A DNA stretch of 64,000 nucleotides, from assembly GCA_001724355.1 (NCBI GenBank), contig MEEF01000001.1, positions 21,300 to 85,299 of the forward strand. Reading direction: 5' to 3'. Below are positions 7,333-16,881 of this stretch, in pieces. A model generated the notes under the pieces. The model saw nothing but the letters and a program-made list of their open reading frames with translations, did no database searches and had not been told where the DNA came from. Every line of letters starts with the position of its first letter. The first letter of the stretch is position 1. Origin of the DNA: Mesorhizobium sp. SCN 65-20 (lineage in GTDB: Bacteria; Pseudomonadota; Alphaproteobacteria; Rhizobiales; Rhizobiaceae). Both the position numbers and the translations under genes were made by a program.

Positions 7333-8691
7333 TTGGAAGCAGCGTCGCAGGTCAAACGTATCTCGGCGTTTGACGTCAACAATCGCACGGTGCTCGCGAT
7401 CGCGGTGCCGATGACGCTCGCATACCTCACAACCCCCTTCATCGGCCTCGTCGGTACGGGCGTGGTTGGCCAGTTCGGCGACGCGGCGCTGCTCGGAGGC
7501 CTCGCCGCCGGTGCGGTCGCCTTCGACGTGGTCTTCACCAGCTTCAATTTCCTCCGGGCGGGCACGACCGCCTTCGTAGCGCAGGCCTTTGGCCGCGACG
7601 ACGCAGCGGAAGAGCAGGCAATTTTCTGGCGGGCGGCGATCATCGCAGTGGTCGCCGGCATTGTGCTCGCGCTCACCGCCCCGCTGACCTCGCTTGCCGG
7701 GCAGTGGTTCATGTCGGCGGAGGCTCGGGTCAACGAAACGCTCGACACCTATGTCCGCATCCGCATGCTCGGGGCGCCCTTCGCCCTGATGAACTACGCC
7801 ATACTCGGCTACGTCCTCGGCCGCGGCGAGGGCGGCTTCGGGTTGTTGCTGCAGGTGACGCTCAACGGCGTCAACATCGCGCTCTCGATCCTGCTCGGCC
7901 TTGAAATGGGCTGGGGTGTCGAAGGGGTGGCCTGGGCTGCGGTGGTGGGTGAGGCGGTGGGCATGATGGTCGGCCTGGCAGTGCTGCTGCATCGGTTTTC
8001 CAAAGGCACACGGCTGAAGCGCTCGCAACTGCTCGATGTCCAGGCTTTCCGCCGCATGTTCGTTCTCAACCGCGACATCATGATCCGTTCGTTTTCGCTG
8101 CTTGCCGCCTTCGCGCTGTTCACCAGGCAGGGCGCGCAGTTCGGCACGGTGACGCTCGCGGCAAATGCGGTGCTGATGAACTTCTTCCTCGCCGCCGGCT
8201 TCTTCCTCGATGGCTTTGCAACGGCCGCCGAGCAACTCGCCGGCCGTGCCGTCGGGGCCCGCTACGAACCTGCCTTCCGCAAGGCGGTCTCGCTATGCGC
8301 CATCTGGGGCTTTGCTCTGGCCGGCACGATGACCACGGTCCTGCTCGTGTTCGGGGCCGACCTCATCGCGCTGATCTCGACGGCCGAGGATGTCCGTGCG
8401 GCCGCGGTGGCATATCTGCCCTGGGCTGCCTTCACGGCGCTGAGCGGGGTCCTGGCCTTCCAGATGGACGGCGTCTTCATCGGGGCGGCCTGGTCGCGCG
8501 ACATGCGCAACATGATGATGCTGTCGCTCGGCATCTTCGTCGCAGCACTTCTGACGCTGGCGCCGGCATTCGGCAATGCAGGCCTGTGGGCGTCACTGCA
8601 TCTGTTCCTGATCGCGCGCGGCCTCTGCCTCCTGGCATTGCTGCGACCGCGCGCCCGGGCGACCTTTCAGAGGGGCGTCGCTGCCCACTGA
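7333..8691 (+). CDS. MATE family multidrug/metabolite exporter (DinF/NorM type)
   Basis: A 452-residue integral membrane protein with about 12 hydrophobic helices, translated from TTG with GGGAGGGG upstream. Typical MATE features are AVPMTLAYLTTPFIGLVGTGVVGQFG in helix 1, DVVFTSFNFLRAGTTAFVAQAFGR in helices 2-3, and the duplicated half beginning around residue 235. The sequence most resembles the DinF branch. It probably extrudes cationic compounds in exchange for Na+ or H+. Its 3' end overlaps the convergent pyrD gene by 25 bp, an unusually long tail-to-tail overlap. Confidence 0.88.
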   Translation: MEAASQVKRISAFDVNNRTVLAIAVPMTLAYLTTPFIGLVGTGVVGQFGDAALLGGLAAGAVAFDVVFTSFNFLRAGTTAFVAQAFGRDDAAEEQAIFWRAAIIAVVAGIVLALTAPLTSLAGQWFMSAEARVNETLDTYVRIRMLGAPFALMNYAILGYVLGRGEGGFGLLLQVTLNGVNIALSILLGLEMGWGVEGVAWAAVVGEAVGMMVGLAVLLHRFSKGTRLKRSQLLDVQAFRRMFVLNRDIMIRSFSLLAAFALFTRQGAQFGTVTLAANAVLMNFFLAAGFFLDGFATAAEQLAGRAVGARYEPAFRKAVSLCAIWGFALAGTMTTVLLVFGADLIALISTAEDVRAAAVAYLPWAAFTALSGVLAFQMDGVFIGAAWSRDMRNMMMLSLGIFVAALLTLAPAFGNAGLWASLHLFLIARGLCLLALLRPRARATFQRGVAAH

Positions 8692-9743
8692 TCGAGCTTG
8701 CTGTCGCGCAATTCGGCAATGCTCTTGAGGCCCTCGCGCTGGGCGAAGTCGGACATGCCGCGCACGATGCGCGCCGGCAGCGACGGGCCGGCATAGATCA
8801 TTCCGGTGTAGAGCTGGACCAGATCTGCGCCGGCACGGATCTTCTCGAGTGCCGTCTCCGAGGAATCGACGCCCCCGACGCCAATGATGGCCCGCTTGGG
8901 GCCGAGCAGCTTGCGCATGCGGGCGAGCACCGCCGTCGAGCGCGCAAACAGCGGCTTGCCGGACAGTCCGCCCGTCTCGCCGGTATGGGCCCGGCTGCTG
9001 AGCGGCGGACGCGTGATCGTGGTGTTCGACACGATCACGCCTTCCAGCGCGCTCTCCGTCACCACTGCGGCGATGTCCTCGAGTTCGGCTTCGTGAAGAT
9101 CGGGTGCGATCTTGAGGAAGATCGGTACGGTCAGGCCCGTTTCGGCTCGCGCGGCCACGACGGCGGCCAGCAACTCGGCAAGCTGCTCGCGCGCCTGCAT
9201 GTTGCGCAGACCCGGCGTGTTGGGCGAGGAAATGTTGACGGTGAGGTAAGAGGCGTGGCGGGCGAAGCGCTTCACGCCGATAGCGTAGTCCGCGACGCGG
9301 TCGGTGCTGTCCTTGTTCGCACCGACATTGACGCCGACGATGCCGGGCTTGCCGGCGCGCGCGGCGAGCCGCCTTTCAGCGGCGTCATGACCCTCGTTGT
9401 TGAAGCCCAGGCGGTTGATGACCGCATCGTCTTCGACCAGCCGGAAGATGCGCGGCTTGGGATTGCCCGACTGCGCCAGCGGGGTCACGGTCCCGACTTC
9501 GGCGAAACCGAAACCGAGGCCGAGCAGGGCGTCCGAAACCTCGGCGTTCTTGTCATAGCCGGCCGCCATTCCCAACGGATTGGGAAAGTCGAGCCCGGCG
9601 ACCCTGACCTGGAGGCGCGCGTCGTGGGGAGCACGGCCGCCGACGGGCAGGCCGCATCGCAGGGCCTTGATCGACAGGCCGTGGGCGGCCTCCGGATCGA
9701 AGCTGAAGAGGACGTGGCGGCCCAGCCTGTCGAGTGCGCTCAT
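8667..9743 (-). CDS. pyrD: Dihydroorotate dehydrogenase (quinone), class 2
   Basis: A 358-residue membrane-associated flavoenzyme oxidising dihydroorotate to orotate with quinone, fourth step of pyrimidine synthesis. The start at ATG 9741-9743 (MSALDRLGRHVLFSFDPEAAH) gives the amphipathic N-terminal helix of class 2 enzymes. NPLGMAAGYDKN binds FMN, NISSPNTPGLR carries the class 2 catalytic serine, and GVGGVDSSETALEKI is the phosphate loop. The start overlaps the stop of the upstream DUF952 gene by 4 bp (ATGA), so the two are translationally coupled. Confidence 0.95.
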   Translation of the reverse strand: MSALDRLGRHVLFSFDPEAAHGLSIKALRCGLPVGGRAPHDARLQVRVAGLDFPNPLGMAAGYDKNAEVSDALLGLGFGFAEVGTVTPLAQSGNPKPRIFRLVEDDAVINRLGFNNEGHDAAERRLAARAGKPGIVGVNVGANKDSTDRVADYAIGVKRFARHASYLTVNISSPNTPGLRNMQAREQLAELLAAVVAARAETGLTVPIFLKIAPDLHEAELEDIAAVVTESALEGVIVSNTTITRPPLSSRAHTGETGGLSGKPLFARSTAVLARMRKLLGPKRAIIGVGGVDSSETALEKIRAGADLVQLYTGMIYAGPSLPARIVRGMSDFAQREGLKSIAELRDSKLDQWAATPL

Positions 9744-10090
9744 TCCTGTTCGAACTCCGGAAAATCGTGGATGCCTTCCGCATTGAGCGGCAGCGGCTTC
9801 GCCCAGATGGCAGCGCTCGTCTCTAGCGGGGCGTAAAGATGGGGGAAGAGGGCACCCCCGCGCGAGACCTCGTATTTCAGCGCAGTGCCGAGTTTGCCGG
9901 CGTCGATGGCCACCAGCAGCAGGCCGCTTTGTCCGGCAAAATGCTTGGCAGCCGTCTCCTTCGCCTGCTCCGCGGTCGAGAAGTGGATGAAGCCGTCGGC
10001 GAGGTCGACCGGCGCGCCCTCGAACACGCCCTTGCGCTCGGCCTCCCGCCACATCGGCTCGGGACAGATCTTGTAGATAATCTTGGTCAT
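9740..10090 (-). CDS. DUF952 family protein
   Basis: A 116-residue cytoplasmic protein of the DUF952 family (glutathione-S-transferase-like annotation in some sources). Recognisable stretches are IYKICPEPMWREAERKGVF, DGFIHFSTAEQAKETAAKHF and ALFPHLYAPL. The start MTKIIYKIC at 10088-10090 is internal to a longer frame and fits the family length. It is the first gene of a two-gene unit with pyrD; the 4-bp overlap is common in rhizobia. The biochemical role is unknown. Confidence 0.85.
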   Translation of the reverse strand: MTKIIYKICPEPMWREAERKGVFEGAPVDLADGFIHFSTAEQAKETAAKHFAGQSGLLLVAIDAGKLGTALKYEVSRGGALFPHLYAPLETSAAIWAKPLPLNAEGIHDFPEFEQE

Positions 10091-10205
10091 ACGCGGGCTA
10101 TAGGCTGAAAGCACGATGCGGGGAAGGGTGGCCGAGGCCCGCCCCACCGCAATTTGGGCCTATTGCGGCGCGACAATGCCGCTGCCGTGTGAATGGAGAA
10201 TAACC

Positions 10206-10643
10206 ATGCGTTCCAGCGCCTTCCTGCTGATCCCCCTGCTTGCCGGACTTGGCGCCGGACCAGCCTTGGCGGCCGAGACGCAGCGCTTCCAGATGGAGAA
10301 GACCGACAACGGCTACGTTCGGATGGACACCCAGACGGGCGAGATGTCGATCTGCGAGGAGCGAAGCGGCCAACTGGTGTGCAAGCTCGCCGCCGACGAG
10401 CGCTCGGCGCTGCAGGACGAGATCGGCCGGCTGCAGACGGAACTCAAGGCGATCGAAGAGCGAGTAGTGAAACTGGAGGGCTCGCTCACGGCCAAGCTCG
10501 AATCGACCTTGCCGACCGAAGAGGAGTTCGAGAAGACGATGGGCTACATGGAGCGGTTCTTCCGCAGCTTCATGGGCATCGTCAAGGACTTCGAAAAGGA
10601 GGACAAGGCCGGGCAGCCCGCGCCGGCTCCGGACAAGACCTGA
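10206..10643 (+). CDS. Exported coiled-coil protein, unknown function
   Basis: A 145-residue protein starting at ATG 10206 with a signal peptide (MRSSAFLLIPLLAGLGAGPALAA). The mature part opens with a short beta region (RFQMEKTDNGYVRMDTQTGEMSICEERSGQLVC, two cysteines) and continues as a heptad-rich coiled coil from about residue 60 (ALQDEIGRLQTELKAIEERVVKLEGSL). The tail EKEDKAGQPAPAPDKT is flexible. Such proteins are common and uncharacterised in Rhizobiales; an envelope structural role is possible but unproven. Confidence 0.72.
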   Translation: MRSSAFLLIPLLAGLGAGPALAAETQRFQMEKTDNGYVRMDTQTGEMSICEERSGQLVCKLAADERSALQDEIGRLQTELKAIEERVVKLEGSLTAKLESTLPTEEEFEKTMGYMERFFRSFMGIVKDFEKEDKAGQPAPAPDKT

Positions 10644-10796
10644 ACGCCGAGATGGGCCATTTGCCTTAAAGTTGAGCATGACCGACGGCTTCGGTGGCCG
10701 TTTTGTCTTTAAGTGCTTGAAATGACGCCGACGGACCGCATAATCGCGCCGGACGGTCCCGGGCGCGCAGATGGCCGGGACTTTGGGAGGGACACA

Positions 10797-11453
10797 GTGT
10801 CGGCTGGCCACAAGTTCGTCATCGCGGACGATCATCCGCTTTTCCGCGGTGCCCTCAAGCAGGCGATCGCCGGCCTTGCCGACGTGTCCAGCGTGCTCGA
10901 AGCGGGTGACTTCGAAAGCGTCAAGGCGATCGTCGCGGCCAACGAGGATCTCGATATCGTGCTGCTCGATCTTTCGATGCCGGGGGCCAGTGGCCTTTCG
11001 GGGCTGATCTCGTTGCGTGGCATCCATGCCACCGTGCCGGTGGTCATCATCTCCGCCCACGACGACCCCGAGACCATCCGGCGTGCGCTCGAACTGGGCG
11101 CCTCGGGCTTCATCTCGAAGTCGGCGAGCATGGACGAGATCAGGAACGCGGTGGAAACCGTTCTGTCGGGCGAGATCACCGCGCCCGGCGACATCGACCT
11201 CGGCGTCGAGCGCGATCCGGAGATTTCCGATCTCATCAAGCGTCTGCAGTCGCTCACGCCGCAGCAGACGCGTGTGCTCGGCATGCTCGCCGAGGGCTTG
11301 CTCAACAAGCAGATCGCCTACGAGCTCGGCGTTTCGGAAGCGACCATCAAGGCACATGTCTCGGCGATCCTGCAGAAGCTGGGCGTCGACAGCCGCACCC
11401 AGGCAGTGATCCTGCTGTCCAAGATCGGCGGCGAGCCGCGGCCTGCGGTCTGA
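10797..11453 (+). CDS. LuxR/NarL-type response regulator
   Basis: A 218-residue two-component regulator. GTG 10797 is preferred as start because GGGAGGG lies about 7 nt upstream and the receiver domain begins at once (KFVIADDHPLFR). The phosphoacceptor is D58 in LLDLSMPG; the receiver ends near residue 125. A LuxR helix-turn-helix occupies about 150-210 (LTPQQTRVLGMLAEGLLNKQIAYELGVSEATIKAHVSAILQKLGV). Its stop is 2 bp from the stop of the convergent hybrid kinase, so the two may form a signalling pair, as seen for SSF-type kinases with LuxR partners in other proteobacteria. Confidence 0.92.
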   Translation: MSAGHKFVIADDHPLFRGALKQAIAGLADVSSVLEAGDFESVKAIVAANEDLDIVLLDLSMPGASGLSGLISLRGIHATVPVVIISAHDDPETIRRALELGASGFISKSASMDEIRNAVETVLSGEITAPGDIDLGVERDPEISDLIKRLQSLTPQQTRVLGMLAEGLLNKQIAYELGVSEATIKAHVSAILQKLGVDSRTQAVILLSKIGGEPRPAV

Positions 11454-11455
11454 CC

Positions 11456-14400
11456 CTATTCGGCGGCGTGAGCCATGCGCCGCATGCGGTTCATGAGCGA
11501 GCGCAACTGCGCAGGCTTGAGCGGCTTGTTGATTACCGCAACGTCGATCTCGTCGGCCGCGGCCCGCACCTCGTTTGACCGGTCCGCGGTGATCAGCACC
11601 GCCGGTGTGGCTTCCCCGAATGTCCCGCGCATGGTGCGGATCACGTCGAGCCCGTGCTCGCCATCGAGATGGTAGTCGGCGAGGATGATGTCGGGGGGCA
11701 GAACTCCCTCGGGGTCGGCCGCGAACTCTGCAGAGCCGGAATAGGTCCGGACGACGCAGCCCCAGCCCTCGAGCAGGAGCCGCATGCCCTCGAGGATGCG
11801 GGCGTCGTTGTCGATGCAGATAACCGACATGCCGTTGAGCGCCGTCGCCGCCTGCATGCGCGGCCGCTGCGAGGTCGTCGCAGGCAGCGCCTCGGCGGTC
11901 GTCACCGGCAGGATGACCGAGAAGCGGGTTCCCTTGTTCTTCTCGGACTGGATCTGGATTTCGAGCCGCAGCACACGCGCGATGCGGTCGACGATCGAAA
12001 GGCCGAGGCCTAATCCCTGCGCCTCGCGCATGCCGTCGTCGAGGCGGGTGAACTCTCGGAACACCGTCCCAAGCTTGTCGGCGGCGATGCCTATGCCGGT
12101 GTCGATGACCTGGATTTCGGCAAGCTCTCCGCGTCGCCTGACCCCGACCAGGATCTTGCCGCCGCGGGTGTACTTGATGGCGTTCGAGACGAGATTCTGG
12201 ATCAGCCGCCGCAACAGGTTGCGGTCGGTTTCCACGGCCAGCTTCGACGGCACGATCACGAGGTCGAGGTTCTTGGCTCGCGCCATGGGCAGGAAGTCGG
12301 TGCCGATCTGGCGCAGCAGTCCGTCGAGACGGAACACTGTTTCCGCGGGCTTCATGGCACCGGCATCGAGGCGCGAGATATCGAGCACGGCACCGAGGAT
12401 CGTTTCCACCGATTCGAGCGAGGACTCGATGTTGCGCGCCGCCTGGCCCGCGTTCCCCTTGCCGGCCTTCTCGATGAGCGACGAGCAATAGAGGCGCGCG
12501 GCATTGAGCGGCTGCAGGATGTCATGGCCGGCAGCAGCCAGGAAGCGCGTCTTGCCGAGGTTTGCCTCTTCGGCGAGCATCTGCGCTTGGGCCAGTTCCT
12601 CGTTGACCCGGGTCAACTCGGCGGTGCGGCTCTTGACGCGCTGTTCGAGCGACTCGTTTGCCCGCTTGAGCGCTAGGTCGGCGGCGACACGCGCCGAGAT
12701 GTCGGTGTATGTCGCCACGATGCCGCCGTCCGGCATCGGGTTCGAGCGCATTTCGATAATCCGGCCGCTGGTCTTGAGTTCGATCTGCCATGGCCCGCCG
12801 AAGCCTGTCAGGCGGTTCAGCGTGATGACGCGCGAGGTCTGCGGGATGTCGCCGCGGGCGACCAGGTAGCCGAGGATGCGGTCGATCGAGACGCCGACCT
12901 GTCCCATGTCATCAGGCAGGTCGAACAGCGAACGGTACTGCCGGTTCCAGCAGATCAGCCGGAAGTCCTGGTCGAAGACGGTGATGCCCTGTTCCATCTG
13001 GTCAAGCGCGATCTGCAGCAGGTCGCGGTTGTGCTGCAGAGCTTCCGTGGCATCGTCGAGCAGCCGGAAGGTGTCCTTGGCGGAGTTGTCGCCGCGCTTG
13101 AACAGCAGCGACAGGATCAGCCGCGCCGATGACGAGCCCACCGCGCTGGCGAGCAATTGCTCCGAGAAGCGGATCACGTCCATGCCCGCCTGCTCGTTGC
13201 CGTTGAGCTTGCTGCCGCTTTCGTTCTCGAAGGTCTGGAACGACCGTTCGGTGCGCTCGACGCCCAGATAGCGGGCGATCGTGTCCTTGAGGTCGTTGAT
13301 GGTGATCGCCGTGCGGAAGCGCCGCAGGCTGGGCATCGGGCTCGTGTCGCGCGGCACGAAGATGGAGGCCTGGATGCGCTCGAGCGGCACCGAGGCGCGC
13401 GTAAGCGAGCCGAACACGAAGAATAGCGTGTTGATCGCCAGGCTCCAGAGGACGCCGTGGTTGAGCGGCTCGGCCGCCGTGCCGAACAGCGCCTGCGGGC
13501 GCAGGGCCTCTATGCCGAACAGGCCGTCGGTGATGATCGAGGCGTCCGGGGATGCCAGCGAAGGCAACAGCAGCGTGTAGCACCAGGTGGCGATGCCGGC
13601 AGTCATGCCGAGGGCGGCACCTCGGGCGTTGGCGCGGCGCCAGATCAGGCCGCCGATGAAGGAGGGCGCGAACTGCGCGATCGCAGCGAAAGACATAAGG
13701 CCGATGGATGCCAGGCGCGTGTTGTTGGTGCTTTCGCGATAGTAGAGGAAGGCGATGAAGAGGATGATGAAGATCGAGGCGCGGCGGATGTTGAGGATGA
13801 TCGCCGACCAGTCCTCCGTATCGCCGGACTTGGTCTTGATCAGCCGGCGCACGAAGATCGGGATCACCAAATCGTTGGAGATCATGATCGACAGCGCGAC
13901 GCTTTCCACGATCACCATTGCGGTCGCCGCCGACAGGCCGCCGACGAAGGCCACCATCGCCAGGAAATCGTGGCCCTTGAACAGCGGCAAGGACAGCACG
14001 TAGAGGTCGCCGGTCGTGGCGGAGCCGACGATGGCGATGCCCGCGAAGGCGATCGGCAGCACGAACAGATTGATCGCCACCAGATAGGCCGGGAACACCC
14101 AGGCGGCGGTGCGCAATTCGCTTTCGCTGCGGTTCTCCACGATCATCACGTAGAACTGGCGCGGCAGCATGATGATGGCGAAGCCGCTCATGACGGTGAC
14201 GACGAGCCAGGTTCCGAGCGAGGTGCCGTAGCCCATGGCATCGCGGACCTGCTCGCTGTTGGCGAAGCTGTCGAACATCGCGCTGGGGCTGCCGAACAGG
14301 CTGAACGTGACCAGCAGTCCGATGGCGAGGAAAGCCACCAGCTTGACGATGGATTCGACCGCGACCGCAAGCACCAGTCCGTTCTGGTGCTCGGTAGCAT

Positions 14401-14950
14401 CGGCGTGGCGCGTCCCGAACAGCACCGCGAAGAGCGCCAGAAGCAGCGCGACGACCAGGGAGATGTCGCTCACGAACGGATCGAAGGACGGCGGGGACCC
14501 GGTGTAGTGCTCGACCATCAGGCTGACCGAGCCTGAGATCGCCTTGAGCTGCAGGGCGATGTAGGGGATCGCGCCCACGGTTGCGATCAGCGTCGCGATG
14601 GAGGCGACCGAAAAGCTCTTGCCGTAGCGTGCGCCGAGGAAGTCGGCGATCGAGGTGATCTTCTCGGCCTTGGCCAGCTTGATGATGCGGCCGAGCAGCG
14701 GGAAGCCGAAGATGAAGACCAGGATCGGGCCGATATAGATGGCGAGGAACTCGAGCCCGCGTTCAGAGGCTAGACCCACCGAGCCGAAGAAGGTCCAGGA
14801 AGTGCAGTAGATCGCGAGGCTGAGCGCATAGATGAAGGGCCGCGGCCGGCCCGGCCCCCAACTCGCGGAGCGGCGGTCGCCGATGCTCGCAATGGCGAAC
14901 AGCAGCGTGACATAGGCGATGGCGATGAGGACGACGGCCAGGCCCTGCAA
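11456..14950 (-). CDS. Hybrid sensor histidine kinase with Na+/solute symporter (SSF) sensor domain
   Basis: A 1164-residue protein in the order SSF transporter-like domain with about 13 helices (1-520), STAC linker (about 530-575), PAS (about 640-750), coiled coil (755-800), HisKA with H809 in AAAGHDILQPL, HATPase with N-box LIQNLVSNAIKYT and G-box GLGLGLS, and a C-terminal receiver (ILADYHLDG) ending at 1164. The start is TTG at 14948-14950; a TAA stop lies two codons upstream, so no longer form exists. It belongs to the CbrA/NahK-like class in which a symporter fold senses or moves a nutrient. A LuxR-type regulator is encoded tail to tail. Confidence 0.93.
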   Translation of the reverse strand: MQGLAVVLIAIAYVTLLFAIASIGDRRSASWGPGRPRPFIYALSLAIYCTSWTFFGSVGLASERGLEFLAIYIGPILVFIFGFPLLGRIIKLAKAEKITSIADFLGARYGKSFSVASIATLIATVGAIPYIALQLKAISGSVSLMVEHYTGSPPSFDPFVSDISLVVALLLALFAVLFGTRHADATEHQNGLVLAVAVESIVKLVAFLAIGLLVTFSLFGSPSAMFDSFANSEQVRDAMGYGTSLGTWLVVTVMSGFAIIMLPRQFYVMIVENRSESELRTAAWVFPAYLVAINLFVLPIAFAGIAIVGSATTGDLYVLSLPLFKGHDFLAMVAFVGGLSAATAMVIVESVALSIMISNDLVIPIFVRRLIKTKSGDTEDWSAIILNIRRASIFIILFIAFLYYRESTNNTRLASIGLMSFAAIAQFAPSFIGGLIWRRANARGAALGMTAGIATWCYTLLLPSLASPDASIITDGLFGIEALRPQALFGTAAEPLNHGVLWSLAINTLFFVFGSLTRASVPLERIQASIFVPRDTSPMPSLRRFRTAITINDLKDTIARYLGVERTERSFQTFENESGSKLNGNEQAGMDVIRFSEQLLASAVGSSSARLILSLLFKRGDNSAKDTFRLLDDATEALQHNRDLLQIALDQMEQGITVFDQDFRLICWNRQYRSLFDLPDDMGQVGVSIDRILGYLVARGDIPQTSRVITLNRLTGFGGPWQIELKTSGRIIEMRSNPMPDGGIVATYTDISARVAADLALKRANESLEQRVKSRTAELTRVNEELAQAQMLAEEANLGKTRFLAAAGHDILQPLNAARLYCSSLIEKAGKGNAGQAARNIESSLESVETILGAVLDISRLDAGAMKPAETVFRLDGLLRQIGTDFLPMARAKNLDLVIVPSKLAVETDRNLLRRLIQNLVSNAIKYTRGGKILVGVRRRGELAEIQVIDTGIGIAADKLGTVFREFTRLDDGMREAQGLGLGLSIVDRIARVLRLEIQIQSEKNKGTRFSVILPVTTAEALPATTSQRPRMQAATALNGMSVICIDNDARILEGMRLLLEGWGCVVRTYSGSAEFAADPEGVLPPDIILADYHLDGEHGLDVIRTMRGTFGEATPAVLITADRSNEVRAAADEIDVAVINKPLKPAQLRSLMNRMRRMAHAAE

Positions 14951-15181
14951 TTCTTAGCACTCACTCCCTGCAAAAAGGTCTTTCGCCTTTGCAGCGAAGG
15001 CAATCACAGCTTCACGGGCAAGTCCATTATCCTTGTCTCCTAGAAGAGGTCCCGCAGGGGCAGTTTCGACCTCTGTTGTCGTACGGGTTTTGCCGAACGG
15101 TGTTTTTGCTATGTTGGCGCAAGTTGAAGCGGGCCAGACGCTGCGATTCGTGGCGCAGCAGATCATCACAAGGAGGGTTCG

Positions 15182-15601
15182 ATGCTAAAGGAATTCCAGG
15201 AGTTCATCTCCAAGGGCAATGTGATGGACCTTGCCGTCGGTGTGATCATCGGCGGTGCTTTCGGACTTATCGTGTCGTCCCTGGTCGGCGACATCATCAT
15301 GCCGATCGTCGGCGCCATCTTCGGCGGCTTCGATTTCTCCAACTATTTCCTGCCGCTGTCGTCGTCTGTCACCGCGGTGACCCTGGAAGAGGCGAAGAAG
15401 CAGGGGGCAGTGTTCGCCTACGGCAAGTTCTTCACCGTTGTCATCAACTTCCTGATCCTCGCCTGGATCATCTTCCTGATGGTCAAGGGCGTGAACACCA
15501 TGCGCAAGAAGCTGGAAAAGGAAAAGGCGGCCGAACCAACTCCGCCCGCGGCCGACGTGGTTCTGCTCACCGAGATCCGCGATCTTCTGGCCAAGAAGTA
15601 A
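15182..15601 (+). CDS. mscL: Large-conductance mechanosensitive channel MscL
   Basis: A 139-residue pentameric channel subunit that opens on hypo-osmotic shock. AAGGAGGG precedes the ATG. The N-terminal amphipathic helix [20 protein letters not shown] leads into TM1 ([25 protein letters not shown]); TM2 is near residues 80-102 ([21 protein letters not shown]); the cytoplasmic helix ends [12 protein letters not shown]. Length and motifs are typical. It is followed by a strong terminator and is monocistronic. Confidence 0.97.
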   Translation: MLKEFQEFISKGNVMDLAVGVIIGGAFGLIVSSLVGDIIMPIVGAIFGGFDFSNYFLPLSSSVTAVTLEEAKKQGAVFAYGKFFTVVINFLILAWIIFLMVKGVNTMRKKLEKEKAAEPTPPAADVVLLTEIRDLLAKK

Positions 15602-15619
15602 CCGGCTCGCTGGCATTCA

Positions 15620-15657
15620 GAAAAACCCCCGCGTGGCTGGTCCACCGGGGGTTTTTT
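15620..15657 (+). terminator. Intrinsic terminator after mscL
   Basis: AAAAACCCCCG and CGGGGGTTTTT pair around a central CGTGGCTGGTCCAC, followed by a T6 tract. A perfect bidirectional-looking terminator 19 nt after the mscL stop. Confidence 0.88.
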
Positions 15658-15712
15658 AGTCTTCAGGAGCGCGCTAGGACTGTGGCCCACGCCAACGTCT
15701 AGCGGAAAGATC

Positions 15713-16879
15713 ATGAGCCTCATCGATATGGTACGCCCCGAAGCCCGCCTTGCGCCTGTCAGCGGCATCGAGGCGGTGGCAAATTACGGGCGCGACCGCG
15801 CCGGCCTCATCCCGCTATGGGCCGGCGAAGGCGACATGCCGACGCCCGCCTTCATCAGCGATGCCGCGGCGCGTGGGCTTGCCAACGGCGAGACCTTCTA
15901 TACCTGGCAGGCCGGTATTCCCGAGTTGCGCCAGGCGATCGCCCGCTATCACCAGCGCCACTTCGGCAAGAGCTTCGGCGACAACGAGTTCATCGTCACC
16001 GTCGGCGGCATGCAGGCGATCACCATGGCGCTGGCGGCAACGGCGGGCGCGGGCGACGAAGCACTCTATCTCGCGCCGGCCTGGCCGAATTTTGCGGGTG
16101 CTGCCATTGTTGCGGGCGTCAAGCCGGTGCCGGTGCTGCTCGACATGACCGACAACGGCTGGTCCTGCGATGCCGCAAAGCTTGCCGCAGCGATCACGCC
16201 GCGCACCAAGGCCATCTTCGTCAATTCGCCGTCCAACCCGACGGGCTGGACCGCGGATCGCGAGACATTGCAGGCGATCCTCGACCTCGCGCGCAAGAAC
16301 GATCTCTGGATCATCGCCGACGAGATCTACGCGCTGTTCTACTATGGCGGCGGCCGGGCGGCATCCTTCATGGACATCATGGAGCCCGAGGACAAGATCC
16401 TGTTCGTCAACACCTTCTCGAAGAACTGGGCGATGACCGGCTGGCGCGTCGGCTGGCTGAAGACGCATCCCTCACTCAGCCGCATGTTCGAGAACCTCGT
16501 GCAATATTCGAGCTCCGGCGTGGCGCAGTTCATGCAGCGCGGCGCGATAGCCGCCCTCGACGAGGGCGACGGCTTCATCGCCGAGCAGGTCGCGCGCGCT
16601 AGGCAGGCGCGCGACATCGTCTGCCGGGTGCTGGGCGAGACGGGGCGGGTACGGTTCAGTGTTCCGCCGGCAGCCTTCTACCTGTTCTTCAGCGTCGACG
16701 GCATGAAGGATGCCGAGCGCGCCGCTTTCGACATCGTCGACAAGGCTGCGGTCGGCGTGGCGCCGGGCACCGCCTTCTGCGCCGGCGGCGAGGGATTCCT
16801 GCGGCTGTGCTTCCATCGCCGCCTCGACCAGGTCGAGGAGGCGTCGCATCGCCTGGCGAAGTGGATCAGGGAGCTTTGA
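15713..16879 (+). CDS. PLP-dependent class I/II aminotransferase
   Basis: A 388-residue fold-type I aminotransferase (AspC-like subgroup Ib). The substrate-binding WAGEGDMPTP, the YTWQAGIPELR segment, NSPSNPTGW, DEIYALFYY and the PLP-lysine motif NTFSKNWAMTGWRVGW (K about residue 241) are visible. The ASP/aromatic/arginine-pyruvate transaminase specificity cannot be resolved by eye. It stands between two terminators as a single transcription unit. Confidence 0.88.
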   Translation: MSLIDMVRPEARLAPVSGIEAVANYGRDRAGLIPLWAGEGDMPTPAFISDAAARGLANGETFYTWQAGIPELRQAIARYHQRHFGKSFGDNEFIVTVGGMQAITMALAATAGAGDEALYLAPAWPNFAGAAIVAGVKPVPVLLDMTDNGWSCDAAKLAAAITPRTKAIFVNSPSNPTGWTADRETLQAILDLARKNDLWIIADEIYALFYYGGGRAASFMDIMEPEDKILFVNTFSKNWAMTGWRVGWLKTHPSLSRMFENLVQYSSSGVAQFMQRGAIAALDEGDGFIAEQVARARQARDIVCRVLGETGRVRFSVPPAAFYLFFSVDGMKDAERAAFDIVDKAAVGVAPGTAFCAGGEGFLRLCFHRRLDQVEEASHRLAKWIREL

Positions 16880-16881
16880 CG

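Noticed and set aside
6400..8235. 611-residue reverse-strand frame over the deacetylase and MATE genes
   Set aside because: Composition typical of shadow frames; both overlapped genes have clear family motifs.
9744..10052. N-terminal extension of the pyrD frame to 461 residues
   Set aside because: The extension overlaps DUF952 in another frame and lacks homology; the normal class 2 start at 9743 overlaps the DUF952 stop by ATGA.
10098..12488. 796-residue open frame on the reverse strand across several genes
   Set aside because: It is antisense or out of frame to an exported protein gene, a response regulator and the start of the kinase region; it is Arg/His-rich with no domain, as expected of a GC-rich shadow frame.
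13457..14536. 359-residue forward frame across the histidine kinase gene
   Set aside because: Antisense shadow rich in Asp/His/Arg, complement of hydrophobic codons of the symporter domain.
14954..15169. 71-residue reverse frame between the kinase and mscL
   Set aside because: No ribosome site or homology; the region fits a divergent promoter.
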